A stretch of 64,000 nucleotides of DNA from an uncultured Planctomycetaceae bacterium (GTDB taxonomy: Bacteria; Planctomycetota; Planctomycetia; Planctomycetales; Planctomycetaceae): assembly GCA_903858815.1 (NCBI GenBank), contig CAIOKE010000283.1, forward strand, positions 38,471 to 102,470. The letters run 5' to 3'. The translations under genes and the position numbers were made by a program. Below the pieces are notes generated by a model. It did no database searches. It saw only the letters and a list, made by a program, of their open reading frames with translations, and was not told the DNA's origin. Positions 56,160 to 64,000 of the stretch are shown here, in pieces; position 1 is the stretch's first letter, and every line of letters begins with the position of its first letter.

Positions 56160-56540
56160 TCAGACGCGACGCCGCTTCGGCGGACGACACCCATTGTGAG
56201 GAAGTGGCGTCACATCTTCAATCGACTTGATCGCCAGACCCGAAGCCTGAAGGCCCGTAATCGCACTCTCACGGCCCGCACCGGGGCCCTGAACCTGCAC
56301 TTCGACCTCTCGCACACCCACCTTCGACGCCTTCTCGGCAACCGTCTCGGCAGCACGCTGAGCTGCAAAAGGAGTACTCTTGCGAGAACCCTTGAAGCCC
56401 ACTGTACCAGCCGTTGCCCAGCAAATCACATCGCCGGCAGCATCGGTCATGGTCACAATCGTGTTGTTGAACGTGGCTTTGATGTGAGCCACGCCCTTGT
56501 TCACATTACGACGGATCTTCTTCTTTTTGACCTTCGCCAC
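56160..56540 (-). CDS. rpsK: 30S ribosomal protein S11
   Basis: S11 sits on the platform of the small subunit. The start at GTG 56540 gives the family N-terminus [13 protein letters not shown], with a GAGAG-type ribosome site upstream; GTG 56552 would add four residues. Signature segments are [42 protein letters not shown] and [26 protein letters not shown]. Length 126 residues, normal. It follows rpsM and precedes rpoA. Confidence 0.96.
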   Translation of the reverse strand: MAKVKKKKIRRNVNKGVAHIKATFNNTIVTMTDAAGDVICWATAGTVGFKGSRKSTPFAAQRAAETVAEKASKVGVREVEVQVQGPGAGRESAITGLQASGLAIKSIEDVTPLPHNGCRPPKRRRV

Positions 56541-56604
56541 AGCCGCTCTCACACCAAAAACAGATCAAAACGCCTCAAAACACCAACCCCAGGACAAGCA
56601 CCTG

Positions 56605-56988
56605 TCACTTCAGGTCCTTGACGCCCTTCTTGCCCGCAACCGTCTTCTTTCGCCCCTTGCGGGTTCGAGCGTTGGTCTTTGTTCGCTGACCACGAACGGG
56701 AAGACCCTTACGATGACGAATCCCACGGTAGCACTGAATCTCGCGCAGACGGCCAATCTCCTGCTGCACCTTGCGACGCAACGGACCCTCGACCGTATAG
56801 TTCTTGTCCAGATGGTTCGTGATCCGAGCCACCTCGTCCTCGGTCAGTTCGCTGGCACGAGCATGTGGGTCTACACCCAACTCGTAACAGATCTGAACCG
56901 CAAGATACGGACCGATACCATACAAATAGCTCAACGAAACGTACGTTGGCTTATTATTCGGAATGTCAACACCAAGCACACGGGGCAT
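56605..56988 (-). CDS. rpsM: 30S ribosomal protein S13
   Basis: S13 lies in the head of the small subunit and contacts the P-site tRNA. The 127-residue sequence starts MPRVLGVDIPNNKPTYVSLSYLYGIG and has the conserved REIQCYRGIRHRKGLPVRGQRTKTNARTRKG before a Lys-rich tail (GRKKTVAGKKGVKDLK). Next to rpmJ and rpsK as in most bacteria. ATG 56988 is the clear start. Confidence 0.97.
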   Translation of the reverse strand: MPRVLGVDIPNNKPTYVSLSYLYGIGPYLAVQICYELGVDPHARASELTEDEVARITNHLDKNYTVEGPLRRKVQQEIGRLREIQCYRGIRHRKGLPVRGQRTKTNARTRKGRKKTVAGKKGVKDLK

Positions 56989-57025
56989 CGCTCAAACTCC
57001 AAATTCCACTGTGTCCAATGTCCCG

Positions 57026-57142
57026 TCAGCCCTGTCGCTGCTTATGACGAGGATTCGATGAACAGATCACAAAGATCTTCCCACGACGCCTGACCAGCTT
57101 GCAGAAGTCGCAGATACGCTTTACGCTGGACCGAACTTTCAT
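57026..57142 (-). CDS. rpmJ: 50S ribosomal protein L36
   Basis: A 38-residue protein too short for routine gene finding, recognised from its zinc ribbon: [21 protein letters not shown], with cysteines 11, 14 and 27 and histidine 33. L36 is a small 23S rRNA-binding protein of the large subunit. The four zinc ligands are all present, so this is the zinc-binding form. It lies between secY and rpsM; adk, map and infA, often found between secY and rpmJ, are absent. A GGTGA site precedes the start. Confidence 0.95.
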   Translation of the reverse strand: MKVRSSVKRICDFCKLVRRRGKIFVICSSNPRHKQRQG

Positions 57143-57206
57143 AACGTCACCAAATTCAACAACAAGTCACCAGAAACACACCAGAGCGCCACAGGGCAAC
57201 TCCGCA

Positions 57207-58583
57207 TCACTTGTCCGAATCCAGCAGCCCAGGATAGTTCCGCATCACAAGATGCGAATCGATCTTCTGCACCAGATCCAGCGCCACTGACACAATAATC
57301 AACATCCCGGTGCCACCAAAAAAGCTGGCAGTCACAATGTCGTCCGTGATTGTGTTGGCAATCACAGTCGGTATCACCGCAATCACAGAAAGAAACGCCG
57401 CACCCACATAGGTGATCCGCAGCATCACCGACTCAAGGTGCGACGCAGTCCGCACCCCTGGACGATACCCCGGAATGAAACTGCCATTGTCCTTCAGACT
57501 CTCTGCCATGTCCTTCGGGTTGAAAGTAATCGCCGTCCAGAAATAGCAGAAAAAGTAGATCAAAACGATGTAGCCAAGACTGTACACGAAGCCCTGCCCC
57601 GGAGCAAACAAGGATCCGAACCAGGAAAGCCACGAACCAGGACCCGAATCAGGACCAAACGCTCGACCCAACTGGCCGAACAAAAAGAACGGAATCATCA
57701 ACAGGCTGGAAGCGAAAATGATCGGCATCACACCACTCTGGTTGACCCGCAATGGCAACCACTGGCGATTTCCACCACTTACCTTCCGACCACGGACATG
57801 CTTCGCACTCTGAATCGGAATGCGACGCTGACCCTGAGTTATGAACACCACGACCGCTATCACAGCAACAAAGACAAGCAACATCACAAGCAACCGCTCG
57901 ATACCAAACTCGGTGCCGATGCCGATGCCCCGCGTCATAATCCCATCGATCCACTTCTGAGCAATTGCGGGAACGCGTGCCAGAATGCCCGCCATAATCA
58001 ACAAACTGATCCCGTTCCCTATCCCGTAGGCGTCAATCTGCTCACCAATCCACATCAGAAATACTGTGCCGGCAGTCATCACCAGAGTACCAAACAAGAT
58101 CCAGTGAAGACCCTGATACTCAGCCAACAATAATCCCTGGCCACCCGCATCAACACCACGCATCGACCACATCAGAGCAAAGCTCTGCACAAGACAGACG
58201 ACCACCGTGGCATAACGAGTATACTCGTTGATACGTCGCCGACCCGACTCCCCTTCCTTCTGTATCGCTTCCAAAGGAGGGTAAACTGTGGCCAGCAGTT
58301 GGAACACAATCGAAGCCGTGATGTACGGCATGATCCCCAGTCCGAACAACGATCCACTCTGCAGGTCAGTCGCAGCAAACACTGATACCACCTGCAACAA
58401 ACCACCAATCCCGTTGCGATCACCCTGAGCCGCATTCTGCATCGACTCAGCAACCTTCTCCTGATTCACGAACGGCAGGGAGATATGAAAACCCAACCGG
58501 TAAACAGCCAGAAGGACAATCGTCAACAAAATTTTGTTGCGAAGCTCCGGGATCCGAAACACCGTCAGCAGTTTTGAAAACAT
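57207..58583 (-). CDS. secY: Protein translocase subunit SecY
   Basis: SecY forms the channel of the general secretion pathway. The 458-residue protein has about ten membrane spans; recognisable parts are FSKLLTVFRIPELRNKILLTIVLLAVYRLG at the N-terminus, MPYITASIVFQLLATVYPPLE with the plug and second span, and LPLRVNQSGVMPIIFASSLLMIPFF, FCYFWTAITFNPKDMAESLKDNGSFIPG near the C-terminus. The start at ATG 58583 has GGAAG upstream. It follows rplO directly, as in the spc operon, and precedes rpmJ. Length and order are normal. Confidence 0.97.
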   Translation of the reverse strand: MFSKLLTVFRIPELRNKILLTIVLLAVYRLGFHISLPFVNQEKVAESMQNAAQGDRNGIGGLLQVVSVFAATDLQSGSLFGLGIMPYITASIVFQLLATVYPPLEAIQKEGESGRRRINEYTRYATVVVCLVQSFALMWSMRGVDAGGQGLLLAEYQGLHWILFGTLVMTAGTVFLMWIGEQIDAYGIGNGISLLIMAGILARVPAIAQKWIDGIMTRGIGIGTEFGIERLLVMLLVFVAVIAVVVFITQGQRRIPIQSAKHVRGRKVSGGNRQWLPLRVNQSGVMPIIFASSLLMIPFFLFGQLGRAFGPDSGPGSWLSWFGSLFAPGQGFVYSLGYIVLIYFFCYFWTAITFNPKDMAESLKDNGSFIPGYRPGVRTASHLESVMLRITYVGAAFLSVIAVIPTVIANTITDDIVTASFFGGTGMLIIVSVALDLVQKIDSHLVMRNYPGLLDSDK

Positions 58584-58632
58584 GCCGCTTCCAGCCTCCC
58601 ACGAACCCACAAAAACACCAATTCCTGAAACC

Positions 58633-59085
58633 TCAGGCTTCCAGCAGCTCGACTACACCGCCGGCCTGAACAATCTTCGCCTCTGCTGTCGCAGAAAACC
58701 GATGAGCCCTCACGGTGAACGACTTCTGAATGCCACCGTCACCCAGCACCTTCAACAGGTCAAACCGAGTCGCAATCAGGCCCCTCTCGACCAGCAACTC
58801 TGGAGTGACCACGGTGCCGGCTTCAAAGTTGTCACACAACGTGCCCACGTTCACAACAGCAACCTCAGGGGAAAACTGAGCATTGCTGAAGCCGCGCTTC
58901 GCAACTCTACGGAACAAAGGCATCTGTCCGCCCTGAAAACCCCGTCGAGTCGACGAGCCAGAACGGCTGAAAAACCCTTTGTGGCCTCGACCGGCCGTCT
59001 TTCCATGACCCGAACCAACACCGCGACCAATGCGCTTACGTGGCTTCCGAGTCTGAACACCGGTGTGAACATCATTCAAAATCAC
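58633..59085 (-). CDS. rplO: 50S ribosomal protein L15
   Basis: L15 is a 23S rRNA-binding protein of the large subunit. The N-terminal signature KRIGRGVGSGHGKTAGRGHKG and the SGSSTRRGFQGGQMPLFRRVAKRGF segment are diagnostic; 150 residues is normal. Its start overlaps the stop of rpsE by four bases. rpmD (L30), which often lies between rpsE and rplO, is absent. Confidence 0.97.
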   Translation of the reverse strand: MILNDVHTGVQTRKPRKRIGRGVGSGHGKTAGRGHKGFFSRSGSSTRRGFQGGQMPLFRRVAKRGFSNAQFSPEVAVVNVGTLCDNFEAGTVVTPELLVERGLIATRFDLLKVLGDGGIQKSFTVRAHRFSATAEAKIVQAGGVVELLEA

Positions 59086-59564
59086 AGCGTCACCCCTCGC
59101 AATCGCTCGATCTGCTCTCGAGTTCGCAGCTTTTTCAGAGCTTCAAATGTGGCCTTCACCAGATTCAACGGGTTTGTTGAACCATAAGCCTTTGTCAGAA
59201 TGTCAGTGATGCCGGCCGCCTCCACCACAGACTTCACGCAGTCACCAGCGATCACGCCAGTACCAGGCTTAGCCGGCAGCAACAGAACTCGCGATGAACG
59301 AAACTCGCCAATCACCTGATGAGGAATCGTGCCACCAACAGTCGGCACACTCACCTGTGAACGATTGGACTGCTTGGTAGCCTTCTCGACAGCCTGAGGT
59401 ACCTCAATAGCCTTCCCGTAGCCGTAACCGGCACGGCCGTTACCGTCACCCGTCACCACTAACGCAGCAAAGCTGAACCGGCGTCCACCTTTCACCACGC
59501 AGGCACAGCGACGAATCTGCACTACACGCTCGCCCGAGTCGGATTTTACTTCTGCTGTCGACAC
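59082..59564 (-). CDS. rpsE: 30S ribosomal protein S5
   Basis: S5 helps keep decoding accurate. The 160-residue sequence contains VVQIRRCACVVKGGRRFSFAALVVTGDGNGRAGYGYGKA and the C-terminal ITDILTKAYGSTNPLNLVKATFEAL, both typical. The GTG at 59564 has a GGGGTG site upstream. It lies between rplR and rplO and overlaps rplO by four bases. Confidence 0.96.
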   Translation of the reverse strand: MSTAEVKSDSGERVVQIRRCACVVKGGRRFSFAALVVTGDGNGRAGYGYGKAIEVPQAVEKATKQSNRSQVSVPTVGGTIPHQVIGEFRSSRVLLLPAKPGTGVIAGDCVKSVVEAAGITDILTKAYGSTNPLNLVKATFEALKKLRTREQIERLRGVTL

Positions 59565-59670
59565 CGTTCACCCCACACCGAAACCAGAAAAACTGAACCC
59601 ACACCCAACCTAACCCCCGGCCCGGCAGCACACCAGTGCCACACCCTCCGGAAACCAGAATTCGCAGACC

Positions 59671-60042
59671 TCAGAAATCAAGTCCGGCAGCCCGAGCAGC
59701 CTCGGCCAATGCCTCAACGCGACCATGATACCGGAACGGACCACGGTCAAACACCACCGCCGTCACGCCAGCACCCTTCGCACGCTCAGCGATCAACTGC
59801 CCGACCTTCGCAGCACTGTCGACGTTTCCGCCCACACCGCCGGGACCCGCAAGAGACGCATCGACACTGCTTGCCGCTGCCAGGGTACGCCCAGTCGAGT
59901 CGTCGATGATCTGAGCATACATGTGACGGTTGCTGCGGAACACGGACAAGCGCGGACGCCCGTTCGCGCCACGAGCAACCCCGTTGCGAACACGATGCGT
60001 CCGACGACCACGACGCTTTGCCAACTGAGTACGAATGCTCAT
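59671..60042 (-). CDS. rplR: 50S ribosomal protein L18
   Basis: L18 binds 5S rRNA. The 123-residue product has [44 protein letters not shown] and the C-terminal [26 protein letters not shown], the expected pattern and length. It lies between rplF and rpsE, 25 bases after rplF. Confidence 0.96.
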   Translation of the reverse strand: MSIRTQLAKRRGRRTHRVRNGVARGANGRPRLSVFRSNRHMYAQIIDDSTGRTLAAASSVDASLAGPGGVGGNVDSAAKVGQLIAERAKGAGVTAVVFDRGPFRYHGRVEALAEAARAAGLDF

Positions 60043-60067
60043 CGCTTACACCAAACCAAAAGACCAA

Positions 60068-60610
60068 TTACTTCGAACCAAATGCCTTACCAGCCTTACG
60101 ACGAACCTGCTCGTCCTGATAACGAATCCCCTTGCCCTTGTAAGGCTCAGGAGGTCGCACAGAGCGAATTTCCGCGGCGAACTGGCCACAGGCCTGCTTG
60201 TCGCAACTCCGGACAATCACATGCGTCGGGTCAGGAACTTCGCACTTTGTACCAGCAGGTACCTCCAGCACGATCTTGTTCGCAAAACCAACCTGCAGAG
60301 TCAACTTTGAACCCGACAGGCTGGCATTGTAGCCAACGCCCGTGATTTCCAGCTTCTTCTCAAACGGCTTTACCACCCCTGCGACGTTGTTGTTCAGCAG
60401 ACTGCGAGTCAACCCGTGCAGAGCTCGACTCAGTCGCTTGTCGTCCGGACGAGTAACCACGATGGTCCCATTGTCCATCGACACGCCCATCGACGGGTGC
60501 ACGTTGATCGACAGCTCCCCCGCTGGCCCCTTGACAGACACGCGAGTCCCCGCAATATCCACCTTCACGTTTGAAGGTACAACGACGGGCTTTTTACCAA
60601 TACGCGACAT
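60068..60610 (-). CDS. rplF: 50S ribosomal protein L6
   Basis: L6 lies near the factor-binding site of the large subunit. The 180 residues start MSRIGKKPVVVPSNVKV, have SRALHGLTRSLLNNNVAGVVKPFEKKLEITGVGY, and end with EPYKGKGIRYQDEQVRRKAGKAFGSK, all family marks. It follows rpsH with about 90 bases between. Confidence 0.97.
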   Translation of the reverse strand: MSRIGKKPVVVPSNVKVDIAGTRVSVKGPAGELSINVHPSMGVSMDNGTIVVTRPDDKRLSRALHGLTRSLLNNNVAGVVKPFEKKLEITGVGYNASLSGSKLTLQVGFANKIVLEVPAGTKCEVPDPTHVIVRSCDKQACGQFAAEIRSVRPPEPYKGKGIRYQDEQVRRKAGKAFGSK

Positions 60611-60702
60611 GATTCAGAACCTCAGCACCAGAGCAGTTAACCGGTTGTACCACGCAGCCGCACACTGTTCCCCACATCACTCAGGCGAACATCCACACGA
60701 TA

Positions 60703-61098
60703 CTACCAAACTTCACACAGCAACTCGCCGCCAATGCCCTGACGTCGAGCCTCGCGGTTGCTCAGAACACCCTTCGATGTCGACAGCACACTGATACCCG
60801 TGCCCTGCCGGACGTCCTTCATCTCGTTGACCGCCACGTAAACGCGACAGCCTGGCTTCGAAACTCGCTCCACATGCTGAATCACATGCTCGCCGTTCGG
60901 GCCGTACTTCAGATTCACTCGCAGTACCTTGTGCACGCCAGCGTCAACAACTTCGTGATCCCACACGAACCCCTCACGCTGAAGCGCCTGCACAATCGCG
61001 ACCTTCAGCCGCGAATAAGGCACATCCACCGACGGACGCTCAACACGCACGCCGTTTCGAATTCTGGTCAATAAGTCCGCCACCGGATCCGTCATCAT
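60703..61098 (-). CDS. rpsH: 30S ribosomal protein S8
   Basis: S8 is an early assembly protein of the small subunit and an autoregulator of the spc operon in E. coli. The 131 residues begin [24 protein letters not shown] and end with [25 protein letters not shown], the usual signature. ATG 61098 (or 61095) is the start; rpsN lies 13 bases before it. Confidence 0.97.
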   Translation of the reverse strand: MMTDPVADLLTRIRNGVRVERPSVDVPYSRLKVAIVQALQREGFVWDHEVVDAGVHKVLRVNLKYGPNGEHVIQHVERVSKPGCRVYVAVNEMKDVRQGTGISVLSTSKGVLSNREARRQGIGGELLCEVW

Positions 61099-61111
61099 GT
61101 TCCTGCACCCC

Positions 61112-61297
61112 TTACCAACTGGCCTTCTTTACGCCCGGAATCAATCCATCCAGCGAAAGATTGCGGAAACAGATCCGGCACACCTTGAACTTACGGTATA
61201 CAGCCCGAGGACGTCCGCACATCACACATCGATGCTCGATGCGGCTGCTGAACTTCGGAGTCCGCCTGGCTTTTTCAATCTTTGCCTTGCTTGCCAT
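61112..61297 (-). CDS. rpsN: 30S ribosomal protein S14, zinc-binding type
   Basis: A 61-residue type Z S14 with zinc cysteines at 24, 27, 40 and 43 (CVMC and CRIC) and the segment [17 protein letters not shown] at the C-terminus. It contacts 16S rRNA in the head. The short zinc form is common in planctomycetes; the long C-minus form is not next to it here. It lies between rplE and rpsH, as in other bacteria. Confidence 0.97.
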   Translation of the reverse strand: MASKAKIEKARRTPKFSSRIEHRCVMCGRPRAVYRKFKVCRICFRNLSLDGLIPGVKKASW

Positions 61298-61349
61298 CTT
61301 ACTGCCCTGATCTGATCCAACCCAGAATCAAATGAAACAACACCAATGA

Positions 61350-61895
61350 CTAATTGTCCGCACGGAACGGCATGCCGAATGCCTTCAGCAGCACACGCCC
61401 CTCGTCATCCGTATTGGCCGTCGTCACGATAGTAATGTTCATCCCCTGAACAGTCGTCGCTGTCTCCGGATCAATCTCCGGAAACACCAACTGCTCACTC
61501 AGACCACAGTTGTAGTTCCCATGACCGTCAAAACCCTTCGCACTCACACCACGAAAGTCTCGCACTCGCGGCAGGGCAAGAGTAATCAAACGCTCAAGGA
61601 AGTCGTACATCCGGCGACCGCGAAGTGTGACGCGGCAACCAATCGGTTGACCCTCTCGCAGACGGAAACCCGATACCGAGCCTTTAGCTCGAGTCACCTG
61701 GGCCTTCTGACCAGCCAACTGCGTCAGATGCTCGGCAGCAACGTCCAGCCGCTTGCGATCGTCCACCGCCTTGCCCACGCCCATGCTGACCACAATCTTC
61801 GTCAGACGCGGCAGGGAATGCACGTTTGTACGCCCCAGAGCCGTCTGGAGGTGCGGCACAATTCGATCTTTGTAATCTTGTATCAACCGAGACAT
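61350..61895 (-). CDS. rplE: 50S ribosomal protein L5
   Basis: L5 binds 5S rRNA and forms the central protuberance. The 181-residue product starts MSRLIQDYKDRIVPHLQTAL; ATG 61895 has GGA nine bases upstream, ATG 61904 has no spacing for a ribosome site. Diagnostic parts are KIVVSMGVGKAVDDRKRLD, GCRVTLRGRRMYDFLERLI and the C-terminal DPETATTVQGMNITIVTTANTDDEGR. rplN ends 54 bases before its start, with no room for rplX (L24) between them. Confidence 0.97.
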   Translation of the reverse strand: MSRLIQDYKDRIVPHLQTALGRTNVHSLPRLTKIVVSMGVGKAVDDRKRLDVAAEHLTQLAGQKAQVTRAKGSVSGFRLREGQPIGCRVTLRGRRMYDFLERLITLALPRVRDFRGVSAKGFDGHGNYNCGLSEQLVFPEIDPETATTVQGMNITIVTTANTDDEGRVLLKAFGMPFRADN

Positions 61896-61949
61896 ACTGA
61901 GCATTCCAGTCTGATCACAGCCATCCGTCTACACACAACCTGCACCAGT

Positions 61950-62318
61950 TCAAACCACTTCGCTGGCCAGTGACACAATCTTCATGAACTTCCGGTCACG
62001 CAGCTCGCGAGCCACTGCGCCGAAAATGCGAGTCCCCTTTGGATTGCCATCATTGTCAACGATCACGATCGCGTTGCGGTCGAAACGCACATATGAGCCG
62101 TCAGCCCGTCGAGCTGACTTCTTCACACGCACTACCACACCCTTCACAACCGAACCAGCCTTGATCGCACTGCCGGCAATCGCCTTCTGCACGCTGACCA
62201 CAACGATGTCGCCCAGACCAGCGTAACGCCTGCGAGTCCCACCAAGAACTTTGATACAGCGGGCTGACTTGGCACCCGAATTGTCTGCCACGTCCAGCAA
62301 AGTCTGCATCTGAATCAT
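61950..62318 (-). CDS. rplN: 50S ribosomal protein L14
   Basis: L14 is a conserved large-subunit protein at the subunit interface. The 122 residues include [41 protein letters not shown] and [35 protein letters not shown], all typical. It lies between rpsQ and rplE. The start at ATG 62318 is clear. Confidence 0.97.
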   Translation of the reverse strand: MIQMQTLLDVADNSGAKSARCIKVLGGTRRRYAGLGDIVVVSVQKAIAGSAIKAGSVVKGVVVRVKKSARRADGSYVRFDRNAIVIVDNDGNPKGTRIFGAVARELRDRKFMKIVSLASEVV

Positions 62319-62416
62319 CGCAACCTACTCCAGACTCGTTTCACCCGTTTGATTCAACCATCAACTGAACTGCGACAGACGCAACAGACTGATGACAGCC
62401 CACTGCACCCTCAGCC

Positions 62417-62677
62417 TCACTCCGCCACGTCCACCGCAGCAGGAGAACTGACCACTCGCACCAGCGCCCAACGCTTCAGACGCGACATCGGAGGAGCTTC
62501 CACGATTTCCACGGTGTCACCCTTACGAGCAACCCCGGATTCGTCATGGACGTGACACACTGTACGGCCACGAATGATTTTGCCGTACTTCGGGTGCTTC
62601 ATGCGTCGGTCAATCTCAACTCGCAGAGTCTTTGACTGGCCAGACTTCGCCACCACACCGATCAAGGTCTTCTTCAT
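62417..62677 (-). CDS. rpsQ: 30S ribosomal protein S17
   Basis: S17 is an early assembly protein of the small subunit. The 86-residue sequence (KKTLIGVVAKSGQSKTLRVEIDRRMKHPKYGKIIRG) with DTVEIVEAPPMSRLKRWALVRVV is the family pattern. Starting at ATG 62677 gives normal length; the frame is open to 62692. A short tail SSPAAVDVAE follows the core. Confidence 0.96.
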   Translation of the reverse strand: MKKTLIGVVAKSGQSKTLRVEIDRRMKHPKYGKIIRGRTVCHVHDESGVARKGDTVEIVEAPPMSRLKRWALVRVVSSPAAVDVAE

Positions 62678-62727
62678 GACAAACACCAGCACCCGGAAAT
62701 TAAAGTACAGAAACTTCAGGCCCGAAA

Positions 62728-62916
62728 TTACTTGCGCTCACTCTGAATTGTCAGAATCTGAGCAATTCGACGTCGCAGCTTTCGCGCATTGCTGGGTACG
62801 TCATTCCGCTCTGTCGCGGCCTGAATCCGCAGTTTAAAAAGAGCCTGCTGGGCACCCGACAGCTCATGCACAAGCTGCTCGTCCGACATCTGACGAATCT
62901 CTGCTGCCTTCGACAT
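62728..62916 (-). CDS. rpmC: 50S ribosomal protein L29
   Basis: L29 lies near the peptide exit, where chaperones dock. The 62 residues have the two-helix pattern (AAEIRQMSDEQLVHELSGAQQALFKLRIQAATER...) with LRRRIAQILTIQSERK at the end. ATG 62916 has GAGGGG about ten bases upstream. It lies between rplP and rpsQ in the usual order. Confidence 0.95.
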   Translation of the reverse strand: MSKAAEIRQMSDEQLVHELSGAQQALFKLRIQAATERNDVPSNARKLRRRIAQILTIQSERK

Positions 62917-62933
62917 GGAACACAACCCCTCAA

Positions 62934-63353
62934 CTAGATTTCAGGACGCCGACCGACGAGCCTGACACGCACCGGCAACTTGTGAGCCACGCGGCTGAAA
63001 CAGCTCTTCGCTGTTTCCTGAGTGACACCACCAAGCTCAAACATCACCGTACCCGGCTTGACAATCGCTACCCAACGGTCCGGCTCCCCCTTACCCTTAC
63101 CCATTCGCGTTTCAAGCGGACGAGCAGTGACTGGTTTCTGAGGAAAAATCCGGATGAATACACGACCCTCGCCACGCACATACTGATTTGCAGCAATACG
63201 ACAGGCCTCAATCGTCTGTCCAGTCACGTGACCAGCATCCAGCGACTGCAAGGCCCACTCGCCAAACACAACCGTGTTCCCGCGAGTCGCATTACCTCTT
63301 ATACGTCCTCTTTGGCTTTTTCTGTGCTTGACCCGCTTTGGCATTAGAGCCAT
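62934..63353 (-). CDS. rplP: 50S ribosomal protein L16
   Basis: L16 binds near the A site of the large subunit. The 139 residues contain [74 protein letters not shown], which are diagnostic. The start (ATG 63353, or the ATG at 63344 for MPKRV) lies 62 (53) bases inside the end of rpsC, in a different frame. The conserved basic N-terminus of L16 thus shares DNA with the tail of S3. Confidence 0.96.
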   Translation of the reverse strand: MALMPKRVKHRKSQRGRIRGNATRGNTVVFGEWALQSLDAGHVTGQTIEACRIAANQYVRGEGRVFIRIFPQKPVTARPLETRMGKGKGEPDRWVAIVKPGTVMFELGGVTQETAKSCFSRVAHKLPVRVRLVGRRPEI

Positions 63354-63993
63354 CTGCAGTCTCCTCGTTTGAATAGTCGCCCAGATCGATCCACACCTTC
63401 ACACCAATCACACCCATCGTCGTCTTCGACTGGGCAAACCCGTACTCAATATGACGTCGCAAAGTACTCAAGGGAATGGAACCCCGATTGGCCTTCTCAC
63501 AACGAGACATCTCTGCCCCGCCCAGTCGACCAGACATCTGAATCTTCACGCCCTCAACACCTGCGCTCATGACTTCGTCGAGCGTTTTCTTGATCGCACG
63601 GCGGAAACTGCCGCGCTTCTCAAGCTGCTGAGCAATCTTCAGGGCAACCAGATTCGCGTTACGATTGGGATTTGTGATCTCCACAATCTTCACGTCCATC
63701 CGTCGACCCGTCAGGTCTTCCAGCTCTGCTTTCAACTTGTCCACCTCCTGCCCCTTGCGGCCGATGATCACACCAGGCCGAGCAGTGTGCATATGGACAA
63801 CCACCTGGTCACGAGTCCGCTCGATTTCAACGCGAGCAATCTCGGCAGATGCGTACTTCGTCGCAACGAAGTGGCGAATCTTGAAGTCCTCAAGCAGCAG
63901 ATCGCCGAACTCTCGCTTCGGAGCATACCAGCGGCTGCGCCAGGTCTCCATGACCCCAATTCGAAACCCCGTTGGCCGTACCTTCTGACCCAT
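63292..63993 (-). CDS. rpsC: 30S ribosomal protein S3
   Basis: S3 forms the mRNA entry channel of the small subunit. The 233 residues begin MGQKVRPTGFRIGVMETWRSRWYA and have the KH-domain GVIIGRKGQEVDKLK segment and the C-terminal GIGVKVWIDLGDYS-like strand. The last 20 or so residues ([17 protein letters not shown]...) are a Lys/Gln-rich tail lying over the start of rplP in another frame. The start at ATG 63993 is the first in the window; the upstream genes of the S10 operon lie beyond the right edge. Confidence 0.97.
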   Translation of the reverse strand: MGQKVRPTGFRIGVMETWRSRWYAPKREFGDLLLEDFKIRHFVATKYASAEIARVEIERTRDQVVVHMHTARPGVIIGRKGQEVDKLKAELEDLTGRRMDVKIVEITNPNRNANLVALKIAQQLEKRGSFRRAIKKTLDEVMSAGVEGVKIQMSGRLGGAEMSRCEKANRGSIPLSTLRRHIEYGFAQSKTTMGVIGVKVWIDLGDYSNEETADGSNAKAGQAQKKPKRTYKR

Positions 63994-64000
63994 CGCTAAA

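Overview
The window looks like chromosomal DNA of a planctomycete (class Planctomycetia). The evidence is a DUF1549/DUF1553 cytochrome protein between two DUF1501 proteins, a 2,074-residue kinase/NTPase/FGE-like protein, a secreted PQQ-propeller protein, an alpha-2-macroglobulin with a TPR-like N-terminus, and a Cys-rich outer-membrane barrel protein. An LptD-like protein, a barrel porin and lipoprotein or Sec/Tat signals indicate an outer membrane. I saw no insertion sequence, phage gene, CRISPR array or gene wreckage. The genus is not resolved from sequence alone.

Layout. 1-2552 (-): partial secreted protein, YkgJ-type cysteine-cluster protein, TsaB. 2774-3896 (+): secreted PDZ-like protein and a lipoprotein. 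3944-8920 (-): WD40 propeller, LptD-like barrel, small membrane protein. 9194-20615 (+): alpha-2-macroglobulin, a MoaD/ThiS-like carrier with its E1-like enzyme, and a double PQQ propeller with an internal Rossmann-like segment. 20668-34705 (-): kinase-NTPase-FGE giant, overlapping by 8 bases the end of a membrane MutS-like ATPase gene, then DUF1501, cytochrome/DUF1549/DUF1553 and a second DUF1501 gene. 34984-36724: Tat-exported NHL-type propeller (+) and 2-Cys peroxiredoxin (-), converging on a shared hairpin terminator. 37190-40179 (+): ABC-2 permease and an exporter-like ABC protein that has lost its nucleotide-binding motifs. 40237-43654 (-): overlapping genes for an FG-GAP protein, a Tm-1-like/UPF0261 protein and a DUF2892 protein. 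44031-47346 (+): HU-like protein, csrA, tRNA-Glu, then ECF sigma factor, anti-sigma-like protein and a partner. 47382-50723: panB and an FAH-family enzyme (-), hisI and hisG (+). 51046-54343: Cys-rich barrel porin, two small unknowns, queE. 54414-63993 (-): rpsC-to-rplQ ribosomal, secY and rpoA cluster.

How parts fit together. The last block is the downstream half of the S10/spc/alpha operons, ending at a strong hairpin terminator shared with queE. It lacks rplX, rpmD, adk, map, infA and rpsD at their usual places, and rpsC and rplP overlap by 62 bases in different frames. csrA has a clear sigma70-like promoter and shares its transcript with tRNA-Glu, to judge from spacing and the single downstream terminator. 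The sigma factor, anti-sigma-like protein and third protein form a tight cassette. The DUF1501/cytochrome genes are typical planctomycete surface or periplasmic proteins of unknown substrate.

Most worth attention: the ABC protein without Walker A, Q-loop or H-loop; the kinase-NTPase-FGE giant coupled to a membrane MutS-like ATPase; the PQQ double propeller with a methyltransferase-like insert; the alpha-2-macroglobulin with a Met/Ala/Gly-rich bait-like segment; the Ubl/E1 pair lacking zinc cysteines; and the rpsC/rplP overlap. All functions are read from sequence motifs; no database search was run.
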